A DNA stretch of 64,000 nucleotides from Roseibium album (GCA_001404055.1 CXTY01000003.1:124001-188000), one strand, 5' to 3'. Counted from the stretch's first letter, positions 33,920 through 43,042 are shown. Notes: generated from the sequence alone by a model not told the origin. Numbers and translations: made by a program.

Positions 33920-35710
33920 TTGAGACCGACAGATACCAGCGACCCGGAATATTTTCATCGGGTTGTCGATTGTCAGTATGCTTGCCCGGCACATACGCCC
34001 GTTCCGGAATACATCCGGCTGATTGCCCAGCAACGCTATTCCGAAGCCTATCTGATTAACTGGGAAAGCAACGTCTTTCCCGGTGTCCTTGGCCGCACTT
34101 GTGACCGCCCTTGCGAGCCTGCCTGCAGACGCGGCCGGGTTGAGGAAGAACCGGTTGCGATCTGCCGCCTGAAGCGGGTGGCAGCGGACTACAAGGACGA
34201 CATTGCAGACCGGCTACCCAAAGCCGGCAAATCCAACGGCAAGAAAATCGCCCTCATTGGCGGCGGACCTGCTTCGCTGACAGTTGCGCGCGATCTCGCC
34301 CCGCTCGGATATGAGATGCATCTCTTCGACGCACAGGCCAAAGGTGGCGGCTTCATGCGCTCGGAGATCCCTTCTTTCCGTCTGCCTGAATCCGTTCTGG
34401 ATGAAGAAGTCGGCTATGTGCTTGATCTTGGCATCAAGGCGACCTTCAACACTTTCGTCGACAGCCTCCAAAGTATCCTGGACAAGGACTACGACGCCGT
34501 CTTTGTTGGCTCCGGCGCCCCGCGAGGTCGCGATCTGCCGAACCTGCCTGGACGCAATGAGGCCGACAAGAACATCCATATCGGATTGGACTGGCTGGCA
34601 AACGTCGCTTTTGAGCACGTCAAGAAAATTGGCAAACGCGTCATCGTCCTGGGCGGCGGAAACACCGCGATGGATTGTTGCCGTACGTCGCGCCGTTTGG
34701 GCGGTGAAGAGGTCAAGGTCATCGTGCGCTCTCCTTTTGCAGACATGAAAGCGTCTGATTGGGAAAAGGAAGATGCCATTCACGAAGGCATTCCGATCCT
34801 CGACAACCACGTACCAAAGGAGTTCGTCGTCGAGAAGGGCAAGCTCATTGGCATGCGGTTTGAAAAAGTCGAGGCGATCTACCATGAAGACAAGCGTCGT
34901 GAACTTGTCCCAACAGGTGACGAACCCGTATTTGTCCCCTGCGATGACGTCTTGATCGCTATCGGACAGGAAAATGCCTTCCCCTGGATTGAACCATCTA
35001 CGGGCGTGAATTTTACCAGCAGCGGTGTGCCAGTTCTGGATCCTCTTACGATGCAATCGACACGATCGAACGTGTTCTTTGGCGGCGATGCTGCCTTCGG
35101 TCCGGAAAACATTATTACCGCAGTAGCCCACGGTCATCAGGCTGCCGTGTCGATCGACCTCTTCTGCCGTGGGGCGGATCTGAAGGTGCGCCCGGCACCG
35201 GATGTGACGCTTGTCAGCCAGAAAATGGGGATCCACGAGTGGAGTTATGACAGCGAGCCGGTCGATGGCAAACGCGAGGCTGTACCTCTGGTCGAGCTGG
35301 AAAAGGCCCTGAAGAACAGGGCGCTTGAAGTAGAGTTGGGATTTGATCTGGAGACCGCTTTCAAACAGGCAGAACGCTGTCTCAACTGCGATGCACAAAC
35401 TGTGTTCGTCCCGAGCAATTGCATAGAATGCGACGCCTGCGCAGACATTTGCCCGACAACATGCATCAGCTTCATCGAAAACGCGCCGGAGCCAGAGTTG
35501 CGGAAGAACCTGCTGGTTCCTGCCACCAACGAGGAACAACCCATCTACGTTTCCGAGAAGCTGAAGACTGGAAAGGTGCTGGTGAAAGACGAAGACGTCT
35601 GCCTGCACTGCGGGCTTTGCGCTGAACGCTGCCCGACAGCGGCCTGGGACATGCAGAAATTCTTCTACAACACAGCCAAGGCGGCACCCATTCTAGGGGA
35701 CGCGAGATGA
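33920..35710 (+). CDS. GltD-like FAD/NAD(P)-binding Fe-S oxidoreductase subunit
   Basis: This is a 596-residue flavoprotein. The N-terminal Fer4_20-type cluster region has CQYACPAHTP and CDRPCEPACRRG. The FAD-binding motif LIGGGPASLTVARDL is at ~108-122 and the NAD(P) motif VLGGGNTAMDCC at ~245. The C-terminal ~100 residues form a ferredoxin-like domain with two 4Fe-4S motifs (CIECDACADICP and CLHCGLCAERCP). Such subunits pass electrons between NAD(P)H and an Fe-S partner, as in glutamate synthase small subunit and in NAD-linked 2-oxoacid oxidoreductases (PadE- or KorC-like). The stop codon overlaps the start of the next gene, so it is almost certainly the electron-transfer subunit for it. 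Confidence 0.9.
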   Translation: MRPTDTSDPEYFHRVVDCQYACPAHTPVPEYIRLIAQQRYSEAYLINWESNVFPGVLGRTCDRPCEPACRRGRVEEEPVAICRLKRVAADYKDDIADRLPKAGKSNGKKIALIGGGPASLTVARDLAPLGYEMHLFDAQAKGGGFMRSEIPSFRLPESVLDEEVGYVLDLGIKATFNTFVDSLQSILDKDYDAVFVGSGAPRGRDLPNLPGRNEADKNIHIGLDWLANVAFEHVKKIGKRVIVLGGGNTAMDCCRTSRRLGGEEVKVIVRSPFADMKASDWEKEDAIHEGIPILDNHVPKEFVVEKGKLIGMRFEKVEAIYHEDKRRELVPTGDEPVFVPCDDVLIAIGQENAFPWIEPSTGVNFTSSGVPVLDPLTMQSTRSNVFFGGDAAFGPENIITAVAHGHQAAVSIDLFCRGADLKVRPAPDVTLVSQKMGIHEWSYDSEPVDGKREAVPLVELEKALKNRALEVELGFDLETAFKQAERCLNCDAQTVFVPSNCIECDACADICPTTCISFIENAPEPELRKNLLVPATNEEQPIYVSEKLKTGKVLVKDEDVCLHCGLCAERCPTAAWDMQKFFYNTAKAAPILGDAR

Positions 35711-37587
35711 AGAAAATCAAGGGCGTCAACGATTTCGTCGTCAAATTCGCCAACGTAAATGGCACCGGGTCGGCGTCTGCCAATCACCTGTTCGCCAAGG
35801 CGATTTTCCGGATGGGCATTCCTGTCAGCCCGCGCAATATTTTTCCCTCCAACATTCAGGGCCTGCCCACCTGGTACGAAGTGCGGGTCAGCGCGCGTGG
35901 TTACCTGGGACGCCGGGGCGGCGTTGACCTGATGGTCTGCGTCAATCCGCAGAGCATGGAAAAAGACGTCCAGAGCGTCGAGCCAGGTGGCTATTTCGTC
36001 TATGACAGCACCAAGCCACTGGCGCAGCATCTCAAACGAGACGACATTCATTATTTCGGCATCCCGTTTACTGAAATGTGCATGAAGGAATTCTCAACGC
36101 CGCGCCTGCAGCAGCTTCTGAAAAACGTTGTCTATGTCGGCGCAATGGCAGCCTTGCTGGATATCGAATTCCCTGTTCTGAAAGGCTTGTTGAACGACCA
36201 GTTCAAAGGCAAGGAAAAGCTAATCTCATCAAATGTTCATGCCCTGGAGATGGGCTATCAATACGCGATGGACAATTTCAGCTGTCCGCTGCCGATCCGA
36301 CTGGAGAAAGACTTCAATATCGCGCCGCACATTCTCGAGGCGCCGCATATCCTCATGAATGGCAACACCGCTGCTGCGCTTGGCGCGATTTATGGCGGAG
36401 CCACAGTCGCTGCCTGGTACCCGATCACGCCATCAACTTCGGTCGTGGATGCCTTTGCAAAATACGCAAAGCGACTGCGCATTGATCCGGGCAGCGGGAA
36501 AAAGAACTACGCCATCGTGCAGGCTGAAGACGAGCTTGCTGCCATGGGCATGGTCGTGGGGGCCGGCTGGAATGGCGCGCGTGCATTTACCGCGACCTCC
36601 GGCCCGGGTCTGTCGCTGATGAGCGAGTTCCTCGGCCTTGCATACTTTGCTGAGCTGCCGGTTGTCCTGATCGATGTACAACGCTCCGGCCCGTCGACCG
36701 GCATGCCGACGCGCAGCCAGCAGTCAGACGTGCTGGCCGCTGCCTATGCCAGTCATGGCGACACCAAACAGGTTCTTTTGTTCCCGGCCACGCCGCGTGA
36801 GTGTTTCGACATGACGGTTGAGGCTTTTGACCTGGCGGAAAGGTTGCAAACACCGGTCATCATGATGTCGGACCTTGATCTGGGTATGAACGACTGGATG
36901 TCGCCGCCGCTCGAATGGGACGACAATTACCAGATGGACCGCGGCAAGGTGCTGGACAAGGAAGCACTGGATGAAGCCAGGGAATGGGGCCGTTACAAGG
37001 ATGTGGACGGTGATGGTATCTGTTATCGGACGCTGCCAGGCACACATCCCGATAAGGGAGCCTTTTTCACACGCGGCTCATCGAAAAACCAAGATGCAAT
37101 CTACTCTGAAAGCGGTGATGATTACGTGCAGAACGTAGACAGACTGCTGCGTAAATTCGAAACCGCAAAACAACTGGTACCAAAACCTAAAACGCATCCG
37201 CCGATCGAAGTCAAGAAACCAAAGACGAAACTCAAGCTTGGCGCATTGTTCTTCGGCACCAGTGCTTCTCCAAGTTATGAAGCTGTAGAAATGCTAACCG
37301 CAGAGGGCTATCCCATTGATACGATGCGTATCCGGGCGTTTCCCTTCCACGAAAGCCTTGATCGGTTCATAGACGAACATGACTTGTCCTTCGTGATCGA
37401 GCAAAACCGAGACGGCCAGATGCGGCAGCTGATCATGAATGAGTGCGAAGTTCCCCGGAACAAGCTGATCTCAGTGCTGAATTATTCCGGCACGCCAATT
37501 ACGGCGCGAACAATCGCCGATCAGATCCGCCAGGCCTTGAACACAAAAAGCGCCGATGTGGTGCGATTGCATCCGGAGGATGCCTGA
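35707..37587 (+). CDS. 2-oxoacid:acceptor oxidoreductase, fused gamma-alpha subunit
   Basis: This is a 626-residue protein. The first ~190 residues are the gamma domain (VNGTGSASANHLFAKAI, the RRGGVDLMV segment). Residues ~215-500 are the pyrimidine-binding alpha domain (LMNGNTAAALGAIYGGA, WYPITPSTSVVDAF, AEDELAAMGMVVGAGWNGARAFTATSGPG-like motif, RSGPSTGMPTRSQQSD). A C-terminal domain II follows. This domain order matches KorA-type 2-oxoglutarate and related oxidoreductases. The enzyme oxidatively decarboxylates a 2-oxoacid to an acyl-CoA using TPP from the beta subunit. It overlaps both neighbours by 4 and 1 bp, forming a tight three-gene operon. Confidence 0.93.
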   Translation: MKKIKGVNDFVVKFANVNGTGSASANHLFAKAIFRMGIPVSPRNIFPSNIQGLPTWYEVRVSARGYLGRRGGVDLMVCVNPQSMEKDVQSVEPGGYFVYDSTKPLAQHLKRDDIHYFGIPFTEMCMKEFSTPRLQQLLKNVVYVGAMAALLDIEFPVLKGLLNDQFKGKEKLISSNVHALEMGYQYAMDNFSCPLPIRLEKDFNIAPHILEAPHILMNGNTAAALGAIYGGATVAAWYPITPSTSVVDAFAKYAKRLRIDPGSGKKNYAIVQAEDELAAMGMVVGAGWNGARAFTATSGPGLSLMSEFLGLAYFAELPVVLIDVQRSGPSTGMPTRSQQSDVLAAAYASHGDTKQVLLFPATPRECFDMTVEAFDLAERLQTPVIMMSDLDLGMNDWMSPPLEWDDNYQMDRGKVLDKEALDEAREWGRYKDVDGDGICYRTLPGTHPDKGAFFTRGSSKNQDAIYSESGDDYVQNVDRLLRKFETAKQLVPKPKTHPPIEVKKPKTKLKLGALFFGTSASPSYEAVEMLTAEGYPIDTMRIRAFPFHESLDRFIDEHDLSFVIEQNRDGQMRQLIMNECEVPRNKLISVLNYSGTPITARTIADQIRQALNTKSADVVRLHPEDA

Positions 37588-38636
37588 TGTCCTATATCAA
37601 ACCGAACTTCCGCCATCCACGCCTTCCGGAAAACGCGCTTGGGCATACGGTCGCCGATTATGACGGCGCAATCTCGACGCTTTGCGCAGGTTGCGGACAT
37701 GACAGTATTTCAGCTGCAATCCGCAACGCCTGTTTCCTGTCCTCGATCCCGCCACATCGGATCGCCAAGGTTTCAGGGATCGGCTGTTCTTCCAAGATGC
37801 CGACCTATTTTCTGGGCAAGTCGCATGGCTTCAATTCGGTGCACGGACGCATGCCGTCTGTTGCCACGGGCGCCAGTCTTGCCAATCGCAGCCTGACCTA
37901 CATTGGCGTTTCCGGTGACGGCGACACCGCGTCCATCGGCATGGGGCAGTTTGTCCATCTGGTCCGGCGCAACGTCAACATGACCTACGTTGTCGCTAAC
38001 AACGGCTGCTACGGCCTCACCAAGGGCCAGGACAGCGCTACCGCAGACCATGGCTCGATCAGCAAGTATGGCGAAGTGAATTCCTTTGACGGCATCGACC
38101 TTGCAAGTCTGGCTCTGCTGCAAGGCGCCAGCTTTGTCGCCCGCAGTTTCTCCGGCGACAAGGAACAGCTCGAACCACTCATCAGGGCTGCAATGGGCCA
38201 CAACGGCTTTGCCTTCATCGATGTTGTCTCGCCCTGTGTGACTTTCAACAACCATGCCGGCTCTACCAAGAGCTATGAGGCAACCCGTGACCATCTGGAC
38301 GTGATGCCACTCGATTTCGTTCCCATGCGCGAAGAAATTCGTACCCAATACTCTGAAGGCACCAGCAAAAGCGTCACGCTGCACGATGGATCGGTCATCT
38401 ATTTGCACAAAGCCGAAACCGGCTTTGCCACCAATGACAGGACCGGATCGCTGACTGCGATACAAAAAGCAAAAGACGACGGGCGCATCCTGACCGGGCT
38501 TTTGTATCTCGACCCGGACACCCAGGACCTGAACCACAACCTCAAGATTGCCTCCCGTCCCTTGAACGAGCTAGGCAAAGACGAACTCTGCCCCGGCAGC
38601 AAAGTCCTGAACAGTATCAACGAAGGACTGCGCTGA
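37587..38636 (+). CDS. 2-oxoacid:acceptor oxidoreductase beta subunit (TPP-binding)
   Basis: This is a 349-residue protein. The start is the ATG overlapping the alpha-subunit stop (TGATG). The TPP/Mg motif GDGDTASIGMG (~residues 111-121) is followed by VANNGCYGLTKGQ, and CAGCGHD near residue 34 supplies a cysteine for the 4Fe-4S cluster. The SKMPTYF and VHGRMPSVATGA segments match KorB/PorB. Together with the preceding two genes it would form an NAD(P)-coupled 2-oxoacid dehydrogenase. The substrate could be 2-oxoglutarate, pyruvate, a branched-chain or aryl 2-oxoacid. No CoA-ligase or substrate-specific gene is adjacent to decide. Confidence 0.93.
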   Translation: MSYIKPNFRHPRLPENALGHTVADYDGAISTLCAGCGHDSISAAIRNACFLSSIPPHRIAKVSGIGCSSKMPTYFLGKSHGFNSVHGRMPSVATGASLANRSLTYIGVSGDGDTASIGMGQFVHLVRRNVNMTYVVANNGCYGLTKGQDSATADHGSISKYGEVNSFDGIDLASLALLQGASFVARSFSGDKEQLEPLIRAAMGHNGFAFIDVVSPCVTFNNHAGSTKSYEATRDHLDVMPLDFVPMREEIRTQYSEGTSKSVTLHDGSVIYLHKAETGFATNDRTGSLTAIQKAKDDGRILTGLLYLDPDTQDLNHNLKIASRPLNELGKDELCPGSKVLNSINEGLR

Positions 38637-38836
38637 GCACAGAAGTGTTTGGGAGACATCGATTTTGGTGTTCTCCGCGAAGAGTTTTCACACTCGCCAC
38701 TGGGCAAAGTTTGAATCCTGCCGTTGCAAGCAAGTGTCGTCAGTCGACACATCAGCTGCCATCTGCCAATCTCAACCAGAGTTGCTACTGCGGTTTTCCG
38801 GCATTCCATTGCAAGACAGATCGAGGAGCGTAATTC

Positions 38837-40021
38837 ATGTCTCAACGCTGGCTGATACTTGCGGTCCTGTTTTTTGCAAGAATGACCATGGCCTTCCAGT
38901 TTCAGTCAGTTGCCGCGGTCTCGCCGATCATTGTTTCGGACTATGGGGTAAATCTTGGCGACCTCGGTTTGTTGATCGGACTTTACCTGGCGCCGGGAGT
39001 TGTTGTCGCGATCCCGGGAGGGGCGATTGCGTCGCGCTTTGGCGAAAAACGCATCGTCGCAATCGGCATGCTCATGATGTTGATCGGCAGTGCATTGACC
39101 CTGGTCAGCCCGACCTGGGAAGCCACCGTTGCCGGACGTCTGCTGGCTGGGGCGGGCGGGGTCATATTGAACATTGTCATGACCAAGATGGTGGTCGACT
39201 GGTTTGCAGGCCGCGAGATTGCTACGGCAATGGCCGTTTTCATAAATTCATGGCCTGTCGGCATCGCGTTTGCACTGCTTGTGCTGCCGTCCGCGGCGAT
39301 TGCCGGCGGGTTGGAGACTGCATGGTGGATCACGACCGGGATCATTGCATCAGGGCTGCTGGCTTTTCTTTGTCTTTACAAAGCCCCAGCGGGCAAGAAG
39401 ACCGCACTCACTGGCGTCCGGGTGGCGAAACTTCCTGTTTATCCATTGCTTTTGGCCGGCCTGATCTGGGCTCTTTACAACACGGCCCTGGCAATGGTGT
39501 TCAGTTTCAGCCCAGCGCTCCTGAGTGAAATGGGCTGGACCCTTGAGAGCGCCGGATCAGTGACCAGCACATTCATGATTGTCTTTTCCATCGCGGTTCC
39601 TCTGGGTGGAATACTGGCGGACCGAACCGGCAGGGGTGACGCCGTCATTCTAACCAGCTTGATCGGTTTCACCGTTTTGATGCCTTTGACGTCCCTTGTC
39701 TCTCCGTTGGGCGTAACCGCAATCTTTGTTGTCGTTGGTGTCTTGTTTGCGCTCGGCGCCGGCCCAATCATGGCCTTGCCATCTGAAGTCCTTTCCGCCG
39801 AGGCACGAACTTTTGGCATGGGTGTCTTTTTCACGATCTACTATGGTGTGATGATGGTTGCACCCAAGATTGCAGGAATGTTGGCCGACTGGTCCGGACA
39901 AGCCAGTTGGGCAATCTATTTTGGATCGCTGATGTCTGCAGTTTGCATCGTGTCTCTGGTTCTGTTCAGGTTTGCTCATCCAAATGTGGCTAACGCGGAT
40001 GCGAACTCACCGGAGCGATAA
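38837..40021 (+). CDS. MFS transporter
   Basis: This is a 394-residue inner-membrane protein with 12 predicted spans. The loop 2-3 signature GGAIASRFGEKRIV (~residues 58-71) and the corresponding GGILADRTGRGD in the second half are typical of the major facilitator superfamily. It resembles the CynX/NNP-like group of anion or small-acid permeases, but specificity cannot be assigned. It is on the same strand as the 2-oxoacid oxidoreductase genes, 200 bp downstream, so it may import a related acid, and it is followed by a MarR regulator. Confidence 0.9.
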   Translation: MSQRWLILAVLFFARMTMAFQFQSVAAVSPIIVSDYGVNLGDLGLLIGLYLAPGVVVAIPGGAIASRFGEKRIVAIGMLMMLIGSALTLVSPTWEATVAGRLLAGAGGVILNIVMTKMVVDWFAGREIATAMAVFINSWPVGIAFALLVLPSAAIAGGLETAWWITTGIIASGLLAFLCLYKAPAGKKTALTGVRVAKLPVYPLLLAGLIWALYNTALAMVFSFSPALLSEMGWTLESAGSVTSTFMIVFSIAVPLGGILADRTGRGDAVILTSLIGFTVLMPLTSLVSPLGVTAIFVVVGVLFALGAGPIMALPSEVLSAEARTFGMGVFFTIYYGVMMVAPKIAGMLADWSGQASWAIYFGSLMSAVCIVSLVLFRFAHPNVANADANSPER

Positions 40022-40222
40022 AACCCCTGCATCGAGAATTGTGACTACCCATTGGGAATATCTGGAGATTACGCGCTCACCTGTAAAAAATACGGGGCAA
40101 GATTCCAAGGTCTGCAACATTGCCTGCAATTTCTTCTTTGCTGTGAGAACAATGAGCGCTTTTCGCTCGACTGCAAAAACAGGTCCGGGCATTCTTATGA
40201 GAGTTGTTCATTTTACTGATCA

Positions 40223-40255
40223 TGAAACTGATTTTTTGGTCACCAATCAGTTTCA
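40223..40255. promoter_or_regulatory. 33-bp inverted repeat upstream of MarR gene
   Basis: Arms TGAAACTGATT and AATCAGTTTCA (11 bp, perfect) flank an 11-bp spacer that itself contributes to a TTGGT-C-ACCAA dyad (40236-40246). The element lies 57 bp before the MarR-family start codon, and an extra ACTGAT copy sits at 40215. An autoregulatory operator is the likely role. Confidence 0.6.
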
Positions 40256-40311
40256 AGCTTTCGTACCCATGACCAACCTTTTTAGGACTTCACCCAGTTT
40301 CCGGTAGCTCA

Positions 40312-40803
40312 ATGTCAGAATTTCCTCCCACCCCACAAAGCACTGACGCGGTTGACCATGTGAGCGATGAAACGCTGCGCAAGTTGATCGGCTATCAAAT
40401 GAAGCGGACGTTCAACGTCCTGCAGGCTGACTTGACGGAGACGCTGGAGCCCTTCGGCCTGCGAATGCTGACTTACACAGCGCTGATCCTCATCGTGGAC
40501 AATCCGGGGCTTCGTCAATCGCAATTGGCCGAAGCAATGGACATTGAACGCCCAAACATGGTGATCGTCGTCGATTCACTGGAACGGCGGAACCTGATCA
40601 CCCGGAACACAGCTGATTATGACAGGCGCGCCAATTCGCTGAAGGCGACTTTTGCCGGTCGAAAACTTTGCGAGATGGCAAATGAAGCCGTGAAGGCGCA
40701 TGAGACGCGGATGTTACTGGGCCTTGATGAAAACGCTAGAAACAGACTGATTGAAGCACTTCAGATTATTGAGAAAAGCCTCGCGAAAAAACTGACAGGC
40801 TAA
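40312..40803 (+). CDS. MarR-family transcriptional regulator
   Basis: This is a 163-residue regulator with a winged HTH (LRQSQLAEAMDIERPNMVIVVDSLERRNLI; residues ~65-95) and the conserved wing (ADYDRRANSLKATFAG) flanked by dimerisation helices. MarR proteins respond to small phenolic or acidic ligands and usually bind near their own gene. The inverted repeat at 40223-40255 is a natural target. It may also control the MFS gene that ends 290 bp upstream. Confidence 0.92.
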   Translation: MSEFPPTPQSTDAVDHVSDETLRKLIGYQMKRTFNVLQADLTETLEPFGLRMLTYTALILIVDNPGLRQSQLAEAMDIERPNMVIVVDSLERRNLITRNTADYDRRANSLKATFAGRKLCEMANEAVKAHETRMLLGLDENARNRLIEALQIIEKSLAKKLTG

Positions 40804-40848
40804 CAATATCCGGTGAGACGTTTGTGCTTCACTGGAGCAGGTCTTTCT

Positions 40849-42813
40849 TCAGTCAGTATCAGTTTTGCGTTTGGAGCACTTCCCACCCGGCAGGCATTGG
40901 GTTCCCGGCGGGCAGACACTGTCACCACAATCAACAGCGCCACGCTCGGAACATTTGCCGCCTTCGAGGCAGAAGCTATCTTTCGGGCAGAGGTGACCGC
41001 CGTTGCATTTCTTCATATCGGGCTTGGAACATTTACCGCCGGGCAGGCAAAGCGTTCGCGGCGGACAGACACTGTTACCACAATCAACCGCTCCAACCTC
41101 GGAACACCTGCCACCAGAAAGACAGAAGCTGTCTTTGGGACAAATGTGACCACCTGAACACTTTTGGGCTCCGGGCTTGGAACATTTGCCCCCAGGCAGA
41201 CACAAGGTTCCAGCCGGGCAGTTCAATCCGTCTCCGCAATCGTTCCGGTCCTTTTCGATACAGCCCCCACCGCTGCCGCACTTCTTGTCCGGTCCACAGA
41301 TCGTACCGCTTTCGCAGCGGGTTGAACCTTGTGCCGAACAACCACCGCCTTTAAGGCAATAGGTTCCCTTTGAGCAGACATCACCGCTGTTGCACTTCTT
41401 GGCGCCGGGTTTGGAGCATTTGCCTCCTGGCAGACACTGGGTTTGAGGCGGGCAGATAAAGCCACCCTCGCAGCGCAAAGCGTCCGGCTTTGAGCACTTG
41501 CCGCCTTTCAGGCAGAAGGTGTCCTTCGGACAAACATGGCCGCCCTTGCACTGCTTGGCGCCCGGCTTGGAGCATTTTCCGCCCGGCAGGCACAGGGTGT
41601 TTGCCGGACAGTTCAACCCGTCGCCGCAATCCACCCGCGCCTTTGCAATACAGCCGCCTCCGCTGGAGCACTTGCTGTCTGGTCCGCAGATCTTGCCACT
41701 TTCGCATTTGGTCGATCCTGGAGCGGAACATCCGCCACCCTTGATGCAATAGCGGCCAGGCGAGCAGATCGTGCCATCGTTGCATTTGATTGATCCTGGC
41801 GCAGAGCATCCACCACCCTTGAGACAGTAGCTTCCCGGATTGCAGTTGCGGCCGTCGCCACAGTCAGTGTTCTGTTTTGGAAGACACCCACCACCAATCG
41901 CGCATTTCTGGCTGGGTCCGCAGATGCCACCATTCCGGCATTTGGTTGACCCTGGCGCAGAACATCCGCCACCCTTGAGACAATAGGTGCCAGGGTTGCA
42001 ATTGCGACCATTGCCGCAGTCGAGGTTTTGCTTGGGCAAGCAACCACCGCCAATCGCACACTTCTGGCCGGGACCACAAATATTACCATCGCGGCATTTC
42101 ACCGACCCGCGTGCGGAGCACCGGTTGCCGGACAGGCAAAACGTTCCTGATGGACAGCTGTTGCCACGACCGCAATAAACCATGCCCCGTCGACCGCAAT
42201 GGCCGTCACTGGTGCAATAATAGCCTCGCGCACAAGAGCGGCCGCCGCCACAATAGTCCTGACCCTTCGGCGCACAATAGCCATCACGGGCACACAGCGT
42301 GCCGTTGGGGCAACACCGCCCGTTCGGACAATAGCCATAACCTGGTGGGCAGTCATCGTGAAACCCGCCATCGGACGCGGGAACAATCGGCAGACCTCTA
42401 CCTATCTTGCCGGCAAGACCCGGAGGTGCTTGCAATTCCGCCAGCAGTGTAGAGATCCTCCGCGCAGGCTGCGTTGGCTCGCTATTCGTTTGTTCATTGG
42501 CAAGGCTGGGCCCTGCGCCCTGCACCCGGAGTTCGGCAGCATTTTCAAGTTCTGCAATTTGCCGCGCAGGCAGCGCCTCTTCGCTGGCTGTGGAGGGAAA
42601 AAACACCCTTTCAGCTTGGTCGCTGGCAGTGGATTCGCGTGCTTGAAGAAAGCCGTCCAGCTCAAGACTTTTCAAAAGATCACGAATGCCCGGTGCGCGC
42701 TCCTTCAGCTGCGGCACGTCGATTGACTGAGCTTCTGCTGTCAGAACCGGCAGTAAAAAAAGAGCCAAAAAAACTATTACGGCCTGAAACAGCCGACATA
42801 AAAAGACCAGCAC
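40849..42813 (-). CDS. Secreted cysteine-rich tandem-repeat protein
   Basis: This is a 654-residue protein. A signal peptide (~1-29, ending LTAEAQS) is followed by ~125 residues of polar, partly helical sequence without Cys. A six-Cys leader containing a CC pair (155-180) comes next, then 18 tandem units from residue 188 to the end. The unit is 26 residues with spacing CX5CX5CX5CX7; the 16th and 18th units have CX4C first. About 78 cysteines are present outside the signal. Unit sequences fall into alternating classes (LKGGGCSAPGS, AIGGGCLPKQN, LPGGKCSKPGA). The pattern resembles small disulfide-rich extracellular modules (granulin, Dickkopf or Stig1-like), but I cannot assign a known family. 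The protein must fold in the oxidising periplasm or outside the cell; a surface or matrix role is inference. Confidence 0.85.
   Translation of the reverse strand: MLVFLCRLFQAVIVFLALFLLPVLTAEAQSIDVPQLKERAPGIRDLLKSLELDGFLQARESTASDQAERVFFPSTASEEALPARQIAELENAAELRVQGAGPSLANEQTNSEPTQPARRISTLLAELQAPPGLAGKIGRGLPIVPASDGGFHDDCPPGYGYCPNGRCCPNGTLCARDGYCAPKGQDYCGGGRSCARGYYCTSDGHCGRRGMVYCGRGNSCPSGTFCLSGNRCSARGSVKCRDGNICGPGQKCAIGGGCLPKQNLDCGNGRNCNPGTYCLKGGGCSAPGSTKCRNGGICGPSQKCAIGGGCLPKQNTDCGDGRNCNPGSYCLKGGGCSAPGSIKCNDGTICSPGRYCIKGGGCSAPGSTKCESGKICGPDSKCSSGGGCIAKARVDCGDGLNCPANTLCLPGGKCSKPGAKQCKGGHVCPKDTFCLKGGKCSKPDALRCEGGFICPPQTQCLPGGKCSKPGAKKCNSGDVCSKGTYCLKGGGCSAQGSTRCESGTICGPDKKCGSGGGCIEKDRNDCGDGLNCPAGTLCLPGGKCSKPGAQKCSGGHICPKDSFCLSGGRCSEVGAVDCGNSVCPPRTLCLPGGKCSKPDMKKCNGGHLCPKDSFCLEGGKCSERGAVDCGDSVCPPGTQCLPGGKCSKRKTDTD
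40852..42252 (-). repeat. 18 imperfect tandem 78-bp coding repeats
   Basis: The C-terminal coding region of the cysteine-rich protein consists of 78-bp units in one frame (two deviate by one codon in internal spacing). Units differ from each other at many positions, with some nearly identical pairs, such as the two CESG...ICGPD units and the two CGDGLNCPA units. Those pairs are five units apart (units 8-9 and 13-14), which suggests that a block of about five units was duplicated. Confidence 0.85.
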
Positions 42814-43042
42814 GGATAATCCCCCCGGACCCGTAATTATGCATCCCAGACTATCTCAAACTGAACTCAAAACCACCTGTAGAACGTGAAAAGAAATTCT
42901 TGCTTTCATAATCTCAACCAGAACGCAGTTTGTTGGCTTGGGTCCCTTGAAGAGTGCGCGCCCCAGGAAGCCCCTGATCGCAAAGTGAAAGACGAAAAAG
43001 CTAAAAAATATGTCGGACGCTCTTTGCGATTATGAAAGGCAG

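Noticed and set aside
33681..33992. 103-codon minus-strand frame upstream of the 2-oxoacid oxidoreductase operon
   Set aside because: It overlaps the start of the GltD-like gene and the likely promoter, has no recognisable domain and no good ribosome-binding site.
34214..35608. 464-codon minus-strand open frame inside the GltD-like gene
   Set aside because: It lies fully antisense to a gene with clear FAD, NAD and 4Fe-4S motifs, has no domain of its own, and has the Cys/His/Arg-rich composition typical of antisense frames in GC-biased codons.
40852..42252. Regular 78-bp repeats considered as a CRISPR array
   Set aside because: The repeats are continuous, diverged and in one reading frame of a secreted protein, with no unique spacers and no cas genes nearby.
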